A DNA stretch of 64,000 nt from Massospora cicadina (GCA_022478985.1 JAKSZP010009295.1:62001-126000), one strand, 5' to 3'. Positions 19,314-31,836 are shown, counted from the stretch's first letter. Numbers and translations are program-made. The notes: generated by a model not told the origin, from the letters alone.

Positions 19314-22120
19314 CATGAAGCCGCTGTTGATCTGTTGAGGAATGTATTTAATATGGCTCCCCGCCCCATTCCAATTTTTTCATTGGTTTGAGCTGCCACT
19401 GCACTTTACAACTTGGATTTTATGTTAAGCTCAAGTACCTCGGCAGGTGCTTTCCCTTCATTATTCAGCTTAAATACTCATTGATGCTAAACCCCAATTG
19501 AGGAACACCTCAACCTGGCGTATGCTAATTCCTCATGGTTGATGCTTCTGGCCATTTGTGCGCCAATCTCTAGGTTTTGCCAATCAAGGGAATCTCTCAG
19601 CAAAAATCCCAGTCAGTACCATAGGAGGGCGGTTTCTATCCCACACGTTGGGTGCAGGTGTTTTTGGAGGGCTTCCAGCATAATTGAGCTATGCTGTCAC
19701 CAGTCCCTTACTGCTACAATGTTCTATCCGCCATCCTTGAAAATTCACACCATAGCAGCCAGAACTCCTGCTTCACACCATTGAAAGGCTTTTGATGGGG
19801 AGAATTTTTTGGTGGCATATGTAGCAGCTACTGACGGTTCCAGGAAGGATTGTTTCCATTTTTGGATGGTTTTGATTTAGCTTTCTTCTTTGAGCCATTC
19901 CCAGCCCAGATACAGGGTCATAACCCCTTTCATCGCTATTGCTGCCTGTGGTGAAATTTTATGTTCAATCCATGGTTGAGCTGATTTGGGGCTGAACCCC
20001 ACAGCGTCCCAGTCTGCAGATTTTGTCAGTGTGGCACATCACACCAGAGGATTTCCATTTTGTGATAGGGAATGGCTGGCCCCAGAGAGTTTTGTGGATC
20101 TGCTTCATCACTCCCAGATCCACCCATATTGAGCTCGATTGATACTGTCCCCCCTGTGAAACCAGTATATTCATTTCCAATGTGGTGAACCTGTTGGTGG
20201 ACCAGTTGATGACCTTTTCTGGAGACCAATGCTGGAAGGGCTCCCACTACACCACCTTCTCCTTTGTCCAGCCCACCTTCATCAAGTTGGATGCGGTGGC
20301 CAGCAGGATATAGGTGTAAGACTAATGTAAAGCTTTGGTAGCCTTAAAATTGGCCGCAAACCATGGCAGCGCCTCTCTTGGGGAGAGTGTGATATTGTAC
20401 CATAACAGTACAATATTGAGTGTAATGGAATGTCAAGCCCATTCAAGGGCGGTTGAAATGTTCAGGAACCATTTTGAATAATCAATAAATTCTTTGGGGT
20501 GAGACCCAAGCTCTCAATGGCCTGGGCAAATTTTGCTGGTATGCTAGCCTTATTGTACTCCATTGCATTAAGGAGGTAAATTCTGGCCACCATCCATGCA
20601 TTTGCGTCCACTGGCTTCAGGTCTTCCTAAATGGCAGCTTTAATTAATTTGTGTTAGAGGGGGAGTTTCCTCCACTACAGGATATCCTCAGTTTGTATCT
20701 GCGCCAATTTGAAAATCATTGCCATGTTGAATGATATCTAGGTGTTGACCCAGTGCTTGGTGGTCAGGCAGAAATTTATGGTTCTGCCAGATGGTCATGA
20801 TGGTTAGAAAAATGTTTTTTGAGATCCACTGCATCGCTGTTGAGTATAGGAACTGCAGGGTCTCCTATTGCCTAATTTTGTGAGAGGACATGCTGCAGTA
20901 CACTAACATGTCCTTTGGATTAGAAGTATACTTCACTTTGGCTCTTGTCAACAACGTGAATGCTGTGAGGATTTCAGCCCCTTCCAGCCTACTTTTAATT
21001 TTTTGGGTGAGCTTTACCAGGCATCCAATCCTTCAGATTCAGTTCCCAATACTCCTCCATCCCTGTCATGGATGATCCCTGATGGTTAAATTGGTCTTTC
21101 AGATAGAGTTTTGGACTGGTTTCGCCCCCTCCTGTCAACTGGACTTATTGGAAGTTGTCTCTGATAATTTGTCAGAATTTTTCTGATGGTTTGATTAGTT
21201 TTATGGTTCAATTATGGTTGGGAATCGTCCTCCCGCCCCCCAACTGGTCTTTGTTGGGGATGGTCCCCTAATGTTTTGTTTGAGCGGTTGAGTTGAGTGT
21301 TATCAGCGAGTTTCTCCGTCCTGGTCAAAACCTTTTTTGGTGTTGTCCTGACAATTTGGGCCTTGGCTTTCGCTGGTTGATTTGTTTTGGACTCCAATCC
21401 AACCAATAAAACATCAGGATTTTTTAATTTTTCCCTGCAGGGCCCTTATCCTCTCCCCTGATTGAGCTTTGGTGGGTAATTATCCACAATTCCACTGTCC
21501 CTGGTATCACTTCACATGATCCAAAGGTGTCGTTAATCATTAGTTTTGTGGTAGAAACTGATCCTGTGAAGTCTGTTGCATTTACCACGCTTATCGTTGG
21601 GTTCTTGATTTTATTTTAGTGTTTTGTGTTGTGCATGTTGTTGTCATTTTGTTATTGGTCAAGCAGTTACTAGTCAAGCAGTTCATTGTCAATTGAGCAT
21701 TGACCTTTGCCAGTGGGTAGTCATCTAGATAGTGTGTCCATCTTAGCGTACTTTTGATTGATTTCATATTTGGCATAAGCAAGCCATCCGTTTCTTTGTT
21801 CTTATCACAGATTGGCAGAAGGACCTACTTGCGCTAAGTGCTTGGCTGTGAGGTACTTCTCTATAGGTGCAGTATCTCACAAGCAGGTGGGATGTTTTCT
21901 AGTATTGTACTGGTCACTTTTGAATTTAAAAATTAGCTTTGCGCAGATATGCGCAACTGTACCTGATGCTTAACATGTCCATTGAACCTATCAAATTACC
22001 TAAATACTCACCATCACTTAGCAAGGCTAAAGTCTTTATTAATTCAAAAGTACCTAACTTGTGAAGAGAGTATATGTAAATCTCCTGTTCCCAGAGAGGT
22101 GATGGTGAATTCATATGCCA
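19314..22120 (-). pseudogene. LINE-B, 5' part: N-terminal half of ORF1 and upstream region
   Basis: This is the continuation of LINE-B beyond the LTR element. The minus strand shows broken but coding-like segments: KVVWWEPFQHWSPEKVINWS with NRFTTLEMNILVSQGG (about 20280-20150), WQNLEIGAQMARSINHEELA (about 19500-19580), a basic QPAKAKAQIVRTTPKKVLTR (about 21380-21320), and SLHKLGTFELIKTLALLSDG (about 22070). I recognise no domain. The total upstream of the endonuclease (about 4 kb without the insertion) is long for a LINE ORF1, so a second ORF or another nested fragment is possible. The 5' boundary is uncertain. Confidence 0.5.
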
Positions 22121-22129
22121 AATAATCAG

Positions 22130-24062
22130 TTAGAAACTCTAAAAAATTAGAAATAAACCACCACAAATAGTGTCAAAGCCTAATTGACACAAACAAAGTA
22201 CATATAAAAGTAAAGTAAAACTCCAGGTAGCCTAAGAAGCCCACATCTTGGGTAAATTTTAATGAGCAGTTTAATTTTAGTACTAGCGTGGCCTGATCCA
22301 AGAATGGTCATCCACGTTTTTTTATGGGCGCCAATGAACTAATAATTAAAACTTCCAAAATGGCGCCACAGCAGCAATAATAATAGGCCATGTTGGATGT
22401 GAAGGGTGGTTGGGGGTCTGACGTCCAGCTTGGACTTGGGTTATGCTTCAGAATTAACAAATGAGAGTGAGGTGGATTAGCAGTATGGGATAGGAGGAAA
22501 AGAAAGTCATATGCTCTTCATCTGTGAGGCATTCTGTGTGCATTGCCTCAACATATTGCCTGAGCTGAAACTCAGCTTGGTTAAATTTTAGAGATACAAG
22601 TCGATCTTTTAGTTGTTCACATCTTTCTGATTAGTTGTGGTTATACATTGACAACTTGGAAGCATTGTTGCACGCCCTGTCCACAGAAAATGAAAGTGCT
22701 TTAATTTCTTCCTGAGCAACTTCAAGAAATTCATATGAAAAAGGACAGGGAATCCTGTTGATGAGAGGCTCCATGGCCACATAGAGGGCTTGTCAGAGAG
22801 GAACACTGGTGGGAGCAGTGGCTGCTTTAATGTCAAGCTGATGGTGGATTTGTTAGATCATGAATCCTGGGTGAGGGCAGAAACAGTGCAGATGAGCTGG
22901 TTTAAGAGTCTGGAAGAATTCTGGCTAATTTAGCTCAGGGCTCATGAGGAAAGGTTCACCGTTATCTTTGGTAACACTTGGGAGAATAAAATGGGTTGGA
23001 AATGGGCAAACATGGGCCAGCCATAGATATGATTGGGTGGAGGATGGAGCTGTTGTCCCTCAAACTTATGTCTAAGGCAACTCAGCAGGGGCATAACAAT
23101 TGGCTCCTGAATATTCTAAGAATATCTTACCTGATTGGCTGCCACGGGAGCTGCAGTTGCATTGATTCAAGGATGATAAAGTATTTTTGACTCTCATTTA
23201 AAAAATTGCAGAATGGCGGTGGTGCCAACGTCATAAGGAAGAGGGGCTGAGGCTATTGTGGCGATGAGGCAGGGCACCAACGTTTAGATTAATCCAACTC
23301 AAAGCGCAAGGGCAGACTGAGTGCTACATCAACAAGGAGCCAAAATGGGTGGTCAAGGTCAAGCAGATCATGATGTGGTTAGGGATGGCAAGGTGGGTGT
23401 CCCAGTGGAATGGGTGAATGGTTTAAAGGCCCTGAGGCCTGAAAGGTGACTGGCCTCTTTGGGAATTACAAGCATCAGAATGGTATCTACACCAGAGATG
23501 GCCAAACTGTCCAAAAGCTCTTGGCAGAGTTAAAGGTGAAATGGTTGGGCAAACTTTTAATTTGCACCACTAGAGTGGTGTCCTCTGGAAACCAAGTATG
23601 GGTAGTGAGAAGAAGAGTATTTTTAAAACTAGAAGCATTACCACTGCGGCCATATCTTGGCTTTGCTCAAAAAACAATGCCAAAGTACCTAACTAGGATA
23701 ATATAATTAACTTTTTAAGGTTTGTAAAGTGCCTGATCCATCTATAAGATGGCTTCACTCCCGTAAAGGAATTATCCCCATGCTTGACCCAAACGTTGAG
23801 GTGCAGGATGCTCTAGGGACGCACCAGGGGGTTTTTAAGCACTGCTTGGTGATGCGTGGGATGTTGTGTTAGGTTTCAAGGGTGACAAGTCAGCCAGTTG
23901 GATTCAGGAGGATAGTGGAGCCATCTTGGGCGCGCTATGGAAACTGCTAAAGAACAACAGGAGGCGGCACACCACCACCCCAAAGTGGGGAAGCAGGCGT
24001 CACATACATTGACTTTTTATCAAGATGATGAGAAGCAACATTTGTACTTAGCCTTATATAAT
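22130..24062 (-). other. Unidentified interval with coding remnants
   Basis: Minus-strand text at about 22830-22490 is clearly coding-like: MEPLINRIPCPFSYEFLEVA, QEEIKALSFSVDRACNNASK and FNQAEFQLRQYVEAMHTECL, in one frame with two stops. It looks helical. Plus-strand open pieces at 22996-23190 (64 codons) and 23446-23706 (86 codons) have no recognisable motif and may be shadows. No terminal repeats were found. The chromovirus inserted at the right end of this interval (TTTGG, 24063-24067). Confidence 0.4.
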
Positions 24063-24067
24063 TTTGG
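24063..24067. repeat. Target duplication TTTGG (left) of the chromovirus
   Basis: TTTGG here is identical to 30024-30028, directly outside both LTR ends. This is a perfect 5-bp duplication. Confidence 0.9.
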
Positions 24068-24919
24068 TGTTAGGAGAGTGTCTATAACTCTCCAGTTCCC
24101 AGTGTGACAGTGCTTAGTGAATAGTCCCAATGCCAGGGAACTAGCCGTTAATGCCAGAAGGATTAGGGCCCAGCAGAGGGTGCTGGAATAATAACCGCTT
24201 AGGCATAAAATTGCAAATTTTATAATAAAACCCCATATAAGGGCGACGTGGTGCACATATCAGATGGGGTTAGGCGGCCCAGGTTGGAGGGATCCTGGGT
24301 GGACAAACAGTGCATGAGGGGAGAGCAGAATGGTACTTGCAATGGCAAGTGTAACAGAAAGTGAGACCTCCTCGAAGAGGTTTGCACACAGGAGCGTTCT
24401 GAATATCATAAAATAAAAATGACTTTAAAACAGGGTATAGGTCTATTTGGGAAGTTGACCAACAAGGACTTTTGGTCAGGGAAAATGTATTTAAACTTGA
24501 CCAGGGAAATAGGGTTAATGCCGCAGTGAGCCCAAGCACTGACTCACCAATAAGGCGATACTGCCATATGAGTTGATGGAATAGGCCAAAACTGACTTCA
24601 CTTGAGTGATCGATTGAAATTTGATTTAATCAGAGCGTTATTTTAAAAAAAGAACGGGTTCAAAAGCCTCTCCTCGACTAACTAAATCAAACTGTCCGCA
24701 TTCATTTGGTAAATTGTTCATTTTAACGCCTGGATCTACATCAAGGGATGGGCACTTGGCACCCCACTGGGACCAACCTGGGCATATTTTGCCCTTACCC
24801 AGCACTGGTTTAGGGTATGCTTCAGGTCTGAGAGGACCTGGAGCTTCACCTTTTGGGCCTCCAAGCGCCCAGCCTTATCTTTGGGGTTGGTCCCCATATT
24901 ATGTCATGTTCACATGACA
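24068..24919 (-). repeat. 3' LTR of the chromovirus
   Basis: On the minus strand it starts with the palindrome TGTCATGTGAACATGACA (24919-24902) and ends CTCTCCTAACA. The CC(A/T)6GG box CCTTATATGG sits at 24233-24242 and is conserved in the other LTR. Confidence 0.92.
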
Positions 24920-24945
24920 TTACCCTCTCCTCCCAACGGGGCTCA
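24920..24945 (-). other. Polypurine tract of the chromovirus
   Basis: On the minus strand GTTGGGAGGAGAGGGTAA abuts the 3' LTR start TGTCATGTG, the expected position. Confidence 0.75.
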
Positions 24946-25068
24946 ACCCCCTCCCAGGGGCTTGCGCCAGGGAAAGATTTTTATGGGCAGGGGCGAACTT
25001 CATGGCAGCAATGGTCAGTTGGGGTTAGGATCTGGCAGCCTGGGGAAACCTCTAGTGGAAGGCGTCGA

Positions 25069-25465
25069 TCAGATCTTAGGCTGCACACAGTTGCATGCTG
25101 GAACCCAACTATTTTCAGCAGCATCAAAGCCCTTCCAATATAACAGGTATTTGAGTCTTCTTTTAACACGGCGGGAGGCAACTATCTCATCCACCTCCCA
25201 CTCAGGTGCCCCATCCATGAGATAGGCCTCAGGATTCTCTGGTGGGGGCCCTCAAACAACGTGAGTTTGCTCTCATGGAACACTGTAAAGATCCTAAATG
25301 AAGGGGAAGATCCAGCTGGTATGAGGCATGACCCACCTTTCTAACAACGCGGTAAGGCCCAATCCTCTTAGGGCCCAGCTTCTTGCAAGGCTGCTTGATA
25401 GGGATGTAACGTGCATCAAGCATCACGAGATTCCCTTCCTTGTAGGCAGGACCTACTCAGCGCTT
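25069..25465 (-). pseudogene. Integrase C-terminus and chromodomain
   Basis: The 65-codon frame 25426-25229 contains KKLGPKRIGPYRVVRKVGHA, the GPF/Y module that follows the integrase core. In the next frame, EWEVDEIVASRRVKRRLKYL and then LYWKGFDAAENSWVPACNC (about 25210-25090) form a chromodomain with the expected aromatic and YLLYWKG core. The frame ends at TGA 25071-25069. The final helix is short. A frameshift around 25230 separates it from the integrase tail. Confidence 0.85.
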
Positions 25466-26071
25466 CCCATCAGCTTTATCCTTATACATCTGCATTGCCG
25501 CCTCCAAGCTTGTGGAAACCCCCTGGTGGACCTTCTTGATGGTCTTGGCAAAGTCCACCACCGCTTCAACCTTTGACAACTGGGCTCCATGTTAAAGGCG
25601 GGGTTAAAGCCATGGCTGGCGAAAAACGGTAAACAACTGATCAAAGAGTGAAAGGTATTGTAGCTTAACTGGGCCATGGGAAGGTGAGAAGCCCAATCTG
25701 AATGATCTGCAGCGGTGTAACACCGCAGAAACTGTTCCAAGCACTGGTTGACTCGTTCAGTCTGCCCATCTGATTGGGGATGATAGGCAGTTGAACGGCA
25801 AGGACAAATCTGAAGAGTTTTACACAACTCTTCCCAAAACACGGAGGTAAACTGTGGGCTGGTCGCTGATAATTTCTTGGGGGACCCCATGGAGCGCAAA
25901 CACATGGATGACGAAAAGCCTAGCCATCTCAGCCGCGGATATGGTGGTTTTGCGAGGAACAAAGTGGGCAAACTTTGTGAACCGGTCCACCACTACCATG
26001 ATGGCATCATAACCATCTGAGACTGGTAACTCCACAATATAAATCAATTGAGATGGAGGTCCAAGGCCCAT
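25453..26071 (-). pseudogene. Integrase catalytic core (frameshifted)
   Basis: The DDE core spans two frames. 26071-25820 gives VSDGYDAIMVVVDRFTKFAH, then FALHGVPQEIISDQ with the second Asp, after which the frame goes out of register. 25971-25453 gives PQFTSVFWEELCKTLQICPC, then YHPQSDGQTERVNQCLEQFL with the catalytic Glu. The first Asp is in the upstream frame (SIDL, about 26045). The crossing near 25870 is a clear frameshift. Confidence 0.9.
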
Positions 26072-27776
26072 CAGCCTTTTGGACTGGTACTAACAACCCT
26101 GCTAAAGGTTGACGATTGGGTTTCATCTGGTTGCATACCAGGCATTCCTTGCAATACCGGCCCACCTGAGCTGGCAAGCCCTTCCAATTATATGTGCGAT
26201 GGATCAGCTCCAAGGTCTTTGCTTTCCCCAGATTACCAATGGTGATTCCTTTATGATGTTCCCAAATGATGTCCAGGCGCAGCGGTCCAGCAGTTACCCA
26301 AAGGCTCCCCTGGAACCACACCATCTCATCCTTTATGTGATAGCCCCTGGATAGATTCTCTTGATTTGATGCGCTCTTTGCAAGGACCATGGCATATTCG
26401 CCTGATAGAGGCTGAGAGAGGACGACCTTTCTGAACATAACATATTCCTCCGCATTATCCAGAGGTGCAAGTGCTGGCCCGTTAGCCAGGGGAGAGGGAA
26501 GCAATGACAGAATTTTACTTGGAGGGATCATAATATGGGCGTTGTGCACCTCTACCTCCTTGGGGTCAGGGGCTAAAGCAGGGTTGCGGCTCATAGCATC
26601 CGCCAAACCATTACCCTTGCCCTTGGTGAACTCATACGTGAATGCGAATTGGGCAAGGGTCTCATGCTGATGGGTCTGCCGTTGGGTTAGGACATGAGGC
26701 GCGCGGTAGTACAGCATGGCATGGTGATCTGTACGTACGCAGAATGGTTGGGTAGAGCCATGTAAGTGGTGCCGCCAATAAGTCAGCGCCTCCACCACTG
26801 CTAGTAACTCCTTGTCATAAATGGCATAATTCAACTCTGGCAAAGACATATTCCTAGAAAAATATTCCACTGGATGCTCTATCCCATCTTCGCCTACTTG
26901 TAACAAGGCGGCTGCTATGGCGAAGTTGTATGCATCAGTTGACACAATGATTTCCTTGTAAGGGTCAACATGGCGAAGAACAGTCGTGGACAACAGGGTG
27001 CACTTCACTGCTTGGAAAGCATCCTTCAACGTGGGGGACCACTGAAGCACCTTGGCACCGCTAGCCTTATATAGGGGAGCTGCCACCTCAGACAGATTGG
27101 GAGTGAACTTCTTAAGGAACGTGCACATCCCCAAAAAGCTCCTCAATTCCTTGACTGAGGTGGGGGTAGGCCACTCACAAATCGCCTTCTCCTTGTCTGG
27201 AGTTATCATGTGTCCTTGGTCGAACATGACGTTGCCCAGAAACGTGACTTGGGACTTAAAGAACTCGCACTTAGATATTTTCAACGTAAGGCTGGCTGCC
27301 TTTAACCGCTTCACCACATGCTGAAGGTGAACTGCATGGGACTCCTGATCAGGGGAAAACACCAGGATATCATCCATGTAGGCGACCGCGCATACCCCTA
27401 ACAGGTACCCCAACGCTGCATCAATGCGGCGTTGAAAGATAGCAGGGGCATTCTTAAGCCCAAAGGGCATGATCTGAAACTGGAAAATCCCTTTTCTGGT
27501 ATGGAACGCGGTCAACCACTCTTGTCCCTTTTTAATCCGGATCTGATTGATTGCGTTGAGGCAATCCAACTTGGAGAAGACCTTCGCCTTCTTCACATAG
27601 CTTGCAATCTGCGAATCCAAAGAGATGGGATGGAGGTCTGGTACAGTAACGTTGTTAAGGTTATCATAGTCTAAGAAAGGGCGTAAGGTACCATCAGACT
27701 TCTCCACGAAGAGTTGGGGGGAGCATACAGGGGAGGTACGCTGAAAAATCGCATTCTTGGCTAACTGTTCTTTTAC
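26007..27776 (-). pseudogene. Reverse transcriptase, RNase H and integrase zinc domain
   Basis: This 566-codon open frame (27707-26007) is the longest in the window. RT motifs: LDCLNAINQIRI (motif A Asp), FGLKNAPAIFQRR (B) and YMDDILVFS (C, about 27360). RNase H: VSTDAYNFAIAAALLQ, YDKELLAVVEAL and RTDHHAML, keeping the acidic residues. The integrase zinc domain reads EHHKGITIGNLGKAKT ... CKECLVCNQ; the second His of HHCC is Asn (IGN where GH is usual). An in-frame TGA at 27776-27774 separates the frame from the protease part, and the real coding sequence begins upstream of the Met at 27707. Confidence 0.95.
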
Positions 27777-28450
27777 TCACACATCCAACGCCTCCTCCTC
27801 CCAGACAGTTAAAGGATAAATAAGAGAAGAGATACACACTAGATCCACCATGAGCTTGAAGTCACAATCAAACACAGAGTGCTCAGGGAGTGCGCCAGCA
27901 GATGCTGCATCAAAAAAGGATTCCAAACCCTCCAAGCAAAAAGGTATAGGAATTTCCACTGAGGGCTTCTGCATTGAGGCAAAGACACAAGGGATACGGT
28001 GGGGCCAATGGGGCAAGTTGCCTAGGGCGTTTTCTTCAGATAAAGGCACAACAAATGTGTGACCATTCTTCATGGTATGGGACAAGGTATTCTCCTTCAG
28101 GTTCATTATAACGTCAAACTTCCGCCAACACTCCACATCTAAAATTATTGGGAACATGAGGTTTTTGATCGCACTGAAGTTGATCAGACAAGTGGTACTT
28201 GCCAACCTGATAGTCCGCTGTCCCAATGATTTTCAGAGTGGGAATACCTTGGGATGCCCCTCCTCTAACCCACATCACCTGGCAAGCAACTCAGTCCAAG
28301 GTAATCGGCTAGGTACTGGTCCATATAGTTTCCAGAGGCGCCAGTATCCACCAAAATAGTAGTGGTGAGCTTCCTTAAAGGAGAGGAGAGGGTGGTAGTC
28401 AGTAGAAAATACCCATAATGGTCTTTATATATGGAAGAAAAGTACAACAC
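27777..28450 (-). pseudogene. Aspartic protease and linker
   Basis: 28450-28265 contains TTTILVDTGASGNYMDQYLA, with the retropepsin DTG. A frameshift leads into 28226-27777, with FPIILDVECWRKFDVIMNLK, corresponding to the protease C-terminal block (usually ILG). The linker to RT follows. In Ty3/gypsy elements this enzyme cleaves Gag-Pol. The frame runs straight to the TGA at 27776. Confidence 0.8.
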
Positions 28451-28469
28451 TTCACCAAACTTTTCATAA

Positions 28470-29172
28470 TATGGCTCAAGCCTGCAAACTGAATTGGTGT
28501 TGGATTCAAAAAGGGGGTGGGATATTTGGCCACTCTTGATACTGAGGCCACATACCCCACCATGCCTTCTGCAGGTGCTTATACTTGATCATATCTAAAA
28601 TGAATTTCCTTCTCCACCTCCTGAGTGTGCCAGATCATGGTAGAGGTCAACTGTGGGTTCATAGGGGTAATCTTATACACCGGAATAGGGTCCTCATCCA
28701 GGCCATATGAAAAAATAAATGGTTCAGAGATAGATTCCAGGGTTTCATTATAAAACGCGTTTTTAGATGTGAATGACCCTATCCCTGGAGCCGTGATGGA
28801 ATGCCCAACATTATCCAAGGCCAACACCCCCAGATCCATCTGTGCCAATTCCGCCAGCATCATCTGAATGTGCTGGCGATGCAAAATTTGTTTATCAAGA
28901 TGAAATATAATAAATTTGGTGGTAGGTTGGGGAATCATGACTTTCGGATATTAAAACATTTGAATCCACCAGGTACAAACGTGAAGGGTGGATACTCTCC
29001 AGTTGGAGGCAACCAAAATAATGCCAAGTTGCTCCAACCTTTGGGAAAAGGAGGAAACAGTGGTGTGGCTAATGACAGCTGGGGTCCACAGCTGACGGCC
29101 ATGGTTTCCACTTCAGAAAAGTTCCACACGGAAAAAGTTCATTTACATAAGATAAGAAGGTTGGTCAACTAA
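28470..29172 (-). other. Region between 5' LTR and protease; gag not recognisable
   Basis: A 119-codon frame (28938-28579) has no capsid or CCHC signature. It contains MLAELAQMDLGVLALDNVGH and could be a remnant of the Gag-protease spacer. Only about 700 bp separate LTR and protease, too little for a normal Gag, so most of gag appears deleted. No primer-binding site starting with TGG directly follows the LTR. Confidence 0.6.
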
Positions 29173-30023
29173 TATTAGGAGAGTGTCTATAACTCTCCAG
29201 TTCCCAGTGTGGCAGTGCTCAGTGCACAGGACCAATGCCAGGGAACTAGCTGTTAGTGCCAGAGGGATTAGAGCCCAGCAGAGGGTGCTGGAGCAATAAC
29301 CGCTGAGGCATAAAATTGCAACTTTTATAATAAAACCCCATATAAGGATGACGTGGTGCAAATATTGGACGGGGTAGGCGGCCCAGGTTGGAGAGATCAT
29401 GGGCGGACAAATGGTGCACAAGGGGAGAGCAGAATGGTACTTGAAATAGCAAGTGTAATGGAATGTGAAACCTCCTAGAAGAGGTTCACGCACAGGAGCG
29501 TTCTGATCAAAATAAAAATGACTTTAAAACAGGGTATAGGTCTATTTGGGAAGTCGACCAACAAGGACTGTTGGTCAGGAAAAACATATTTAAACTTGAC
29601 CGGGGAATCAAGGTTAATGCTGCAGTGGGCCCAAGCACCAACTCACCAATAATGCGATACTGCCATCCAAGTTGATGGAATTGGTCAAAACTGACTTCAC
29701 TCAAGTGACTGATTGAAGTTTGATTTGACTTGAGCACATTTTTTTGAAAATAGAACAAGTTTAAAAACCCTGCTCCTCAACTAACTGAATCAAACCATCC
29801 ACGTTCATTTGGTAAATCATTCGTTTTAACGCCTGTCTCAACGTCAAGGGCTGGGCACTTGGCACCCCACTAGGACCAACCTGAGCATACTTTGCTCTTA
29901 CCCAGCGCTGGTCTAGGGTGTGCTTCAGGTCTGAGAGGCCCTGGAGCTTCACCTTTTGGGCCTCCAAGCGCCCAGCCTTATCTTTGTGGCTGGTCCCCAC
30001 TACTATGTCATGTTCACATGACA
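29173..30023 (-). repeat. 5' LTR of the chromovirus
   Basis: It pairs with 24068-24919. The palindrome TGTCATGTGAACATGACA is at 30023-30006 and the CCTTATATGG box at 29338-29347. Differences from the other LTR look mostly like transitions. Confidence 0.92.
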
Positions 30024-30028
30024 TTTGG
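30024..30028. repeat. Target duplication TTTGG (right) of the chromovirus
   Basis: Identical to 24063-24067. Confidence 0.9.
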
Positions 30029-30970
30029 TAAACTATAAAGTGATAAAAGCTGTGTATAGTATCTGTCTCACCGCCAAGAAAAATCCAATGAGGAGTTCAT
30101 GATCAATCTTAGATTAAGGTCTAGACCTTTTGAATCTTTAAAATAAAGTGGTCTAGGCTAAACTGATGGCGGAATAGGCTCACCATATAAAATTGAAAGT
30201 AGAGAATAGCCATTAGTATTATACCTCCTTGAGGATGTATGCATCAAGACCTCCCAAAGGTTCAACTGATAGACTTGCCAGTACTTCATCAATATAGAAA
30301 TTTATTTAACAAAGGAGTTGCTCTAACAGAGACAACTTAATTTAAATTGGGGGATGATACATTTTCATTTTTGTTGAGGCGCTATATCATATTAAACCCA
30401 TTATAACAAAATACCATCAATGGTAGCACCATAACTAAAATATGGCTGAACATGGGGCCTTTCTATTAAACCCGTTTTGGCAATATTATTTTTTTTGCTC
30501 CAATCCTCGTTCCAAGGCTAAATGTAATAACATGTTTTCTTGGGTGATGTGAAATCTCCAAGACCATAGTTGTAATATGTTTAATTTGCATCACCCGACT
30601 CTTTAGCACCAGCCTAGGTATTTATAGCTCTTAGAAACGTTAATCCAAGTTATGTTTTAATTCAGTTAAAAAAACCAACTTGACAACCTTAGACTTAGCC
30701 TTAGCTTTTTTATCCTTGTTATTGCAAAACACCAGCAATCATGTCCTGAGTCATGATAAAGCTTCTTAAAACCATTATAATTATCAATTTAATGAATAAC
30801 ACCAAACCTTTTAGCTGAAATGATACTTTGTTTTCATGTAATGATTAAGCCATAATATAACTCTTTTAGCTAACATTCACTGAAGTTTATATTCACATCA
30901 ACTACTAGCACCTTAAACTTTAGCACTGTAAACCTTCAACATTACATGACATCATTGACACTGTTTTGAA
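30029..30970. other. AT-rich interval, no gene
   Basis: No coding-like frame or terminal repeat is visible. The interval continues the sequence left of the chromovirus (24062). Confidence 0.45.
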
Positions 30971-31836
30971 TGTAAACTTTCTAGTTTACTGCACATGTTA
31001 TGACTCTAGAGTAAGAACAAAGAAGATTGCTAATTGTAGAATAATCAGCAAGTCAATTCTTACCTGAAAGTGATTCCAACCCTACTCAGGTATCAACTTC
31101 CTGATTGTTGATAAAATAGATTGGATATTTGATCCTCTAGACTTCTTTGATAAAGATAAATATATATTAGTTATTTAAAAGCTGAAAATCTATATTTTGT
31201 ATATTCAAATGTCCAAGGGGGTTTATATATAGGGAAGATGGCGCTCAGCCATTTAGTTGGCGCCTTATTAGTTACTACATATAATACAAATAATCTTACC
31301 TAAAGAATTATACCAACGATATTGCTTCTTTGGTTCTTCACCCACCTAATCATTGCTCCACGTTGACTAGAATATAATCTCACCTATATCAATTCCCAAA
31401 TAAAGCGTTCTATCATCTTTAACCAATTTCATTTTATTAGTCGCTACAATTTAACAACTGCCTAGGTAATGAAATAATTTCATTTACAATAGGCTATTTC
31501 ACATGGACTAACCTACCTATATTGACATAACAAGCGCTATCAACGATTAAATAACTCCATCAATCTTATCAATTAGTGACCCAACCAAATTGATCCACAT
31601 GAAATTCAATTGTTAATCAACCAATTTAACATAACATTGTTGTGGATCATCCTTGATGAACCATTAATATGAGTTACTACCTGAACCAAGTCAGTTTATA
31701 ACCCTCTACTAATAATTCATCAGATAATAGCTTTGATCAATAGGAACCATATTTTTAACTCTAATATCCATTGAGGTAAGCCATCCTTAATCGTAAAAGG
31801 CAGAATAGACAAATAGCTGGATAATATGGTATCACA
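30971..31836 (-). repeat. 3' LTR of the old minus-strand element
   Basis: On the minus strand it runs from TGTGATACCATATTATCC to AAAGTTTACA. A TATATATAA candidate lies near 31224-31233. It is collinear with 45846-46711. Confidence 0.85.

Larger units (their letters stand above)
24068..30023 (-). mobile_element. Chromovirus: Ty3/gypsy retrotransposon with C-terminal chromodomain
   Basis: The 5956-bp element is bounded by 852- and 851-bp LTRs and perfect TTTGG duplications. On the minus strand it encodes protease, RT, RNase H, integrase and a chromodomain, the Ty3/gypsy chromovirus order. The chromodomain is thought to guide integration into marked chromatin. The internal region is only 4.25 kb and no capsid or zinc-knuckle Gag is visible. 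Stops and frameshifts show that it is dead. By eye the LTRs are about 85-90 per cent alike. Confidence 0.95.

Noticed and set aside
24853..25225. Overlapping plus-strand open frames of 96 and 114 codons
   Set aside because: They are antisense to the chromodomain and 3' untranslated part of the chromovirus; the minus strand gives a clear chromodomain.
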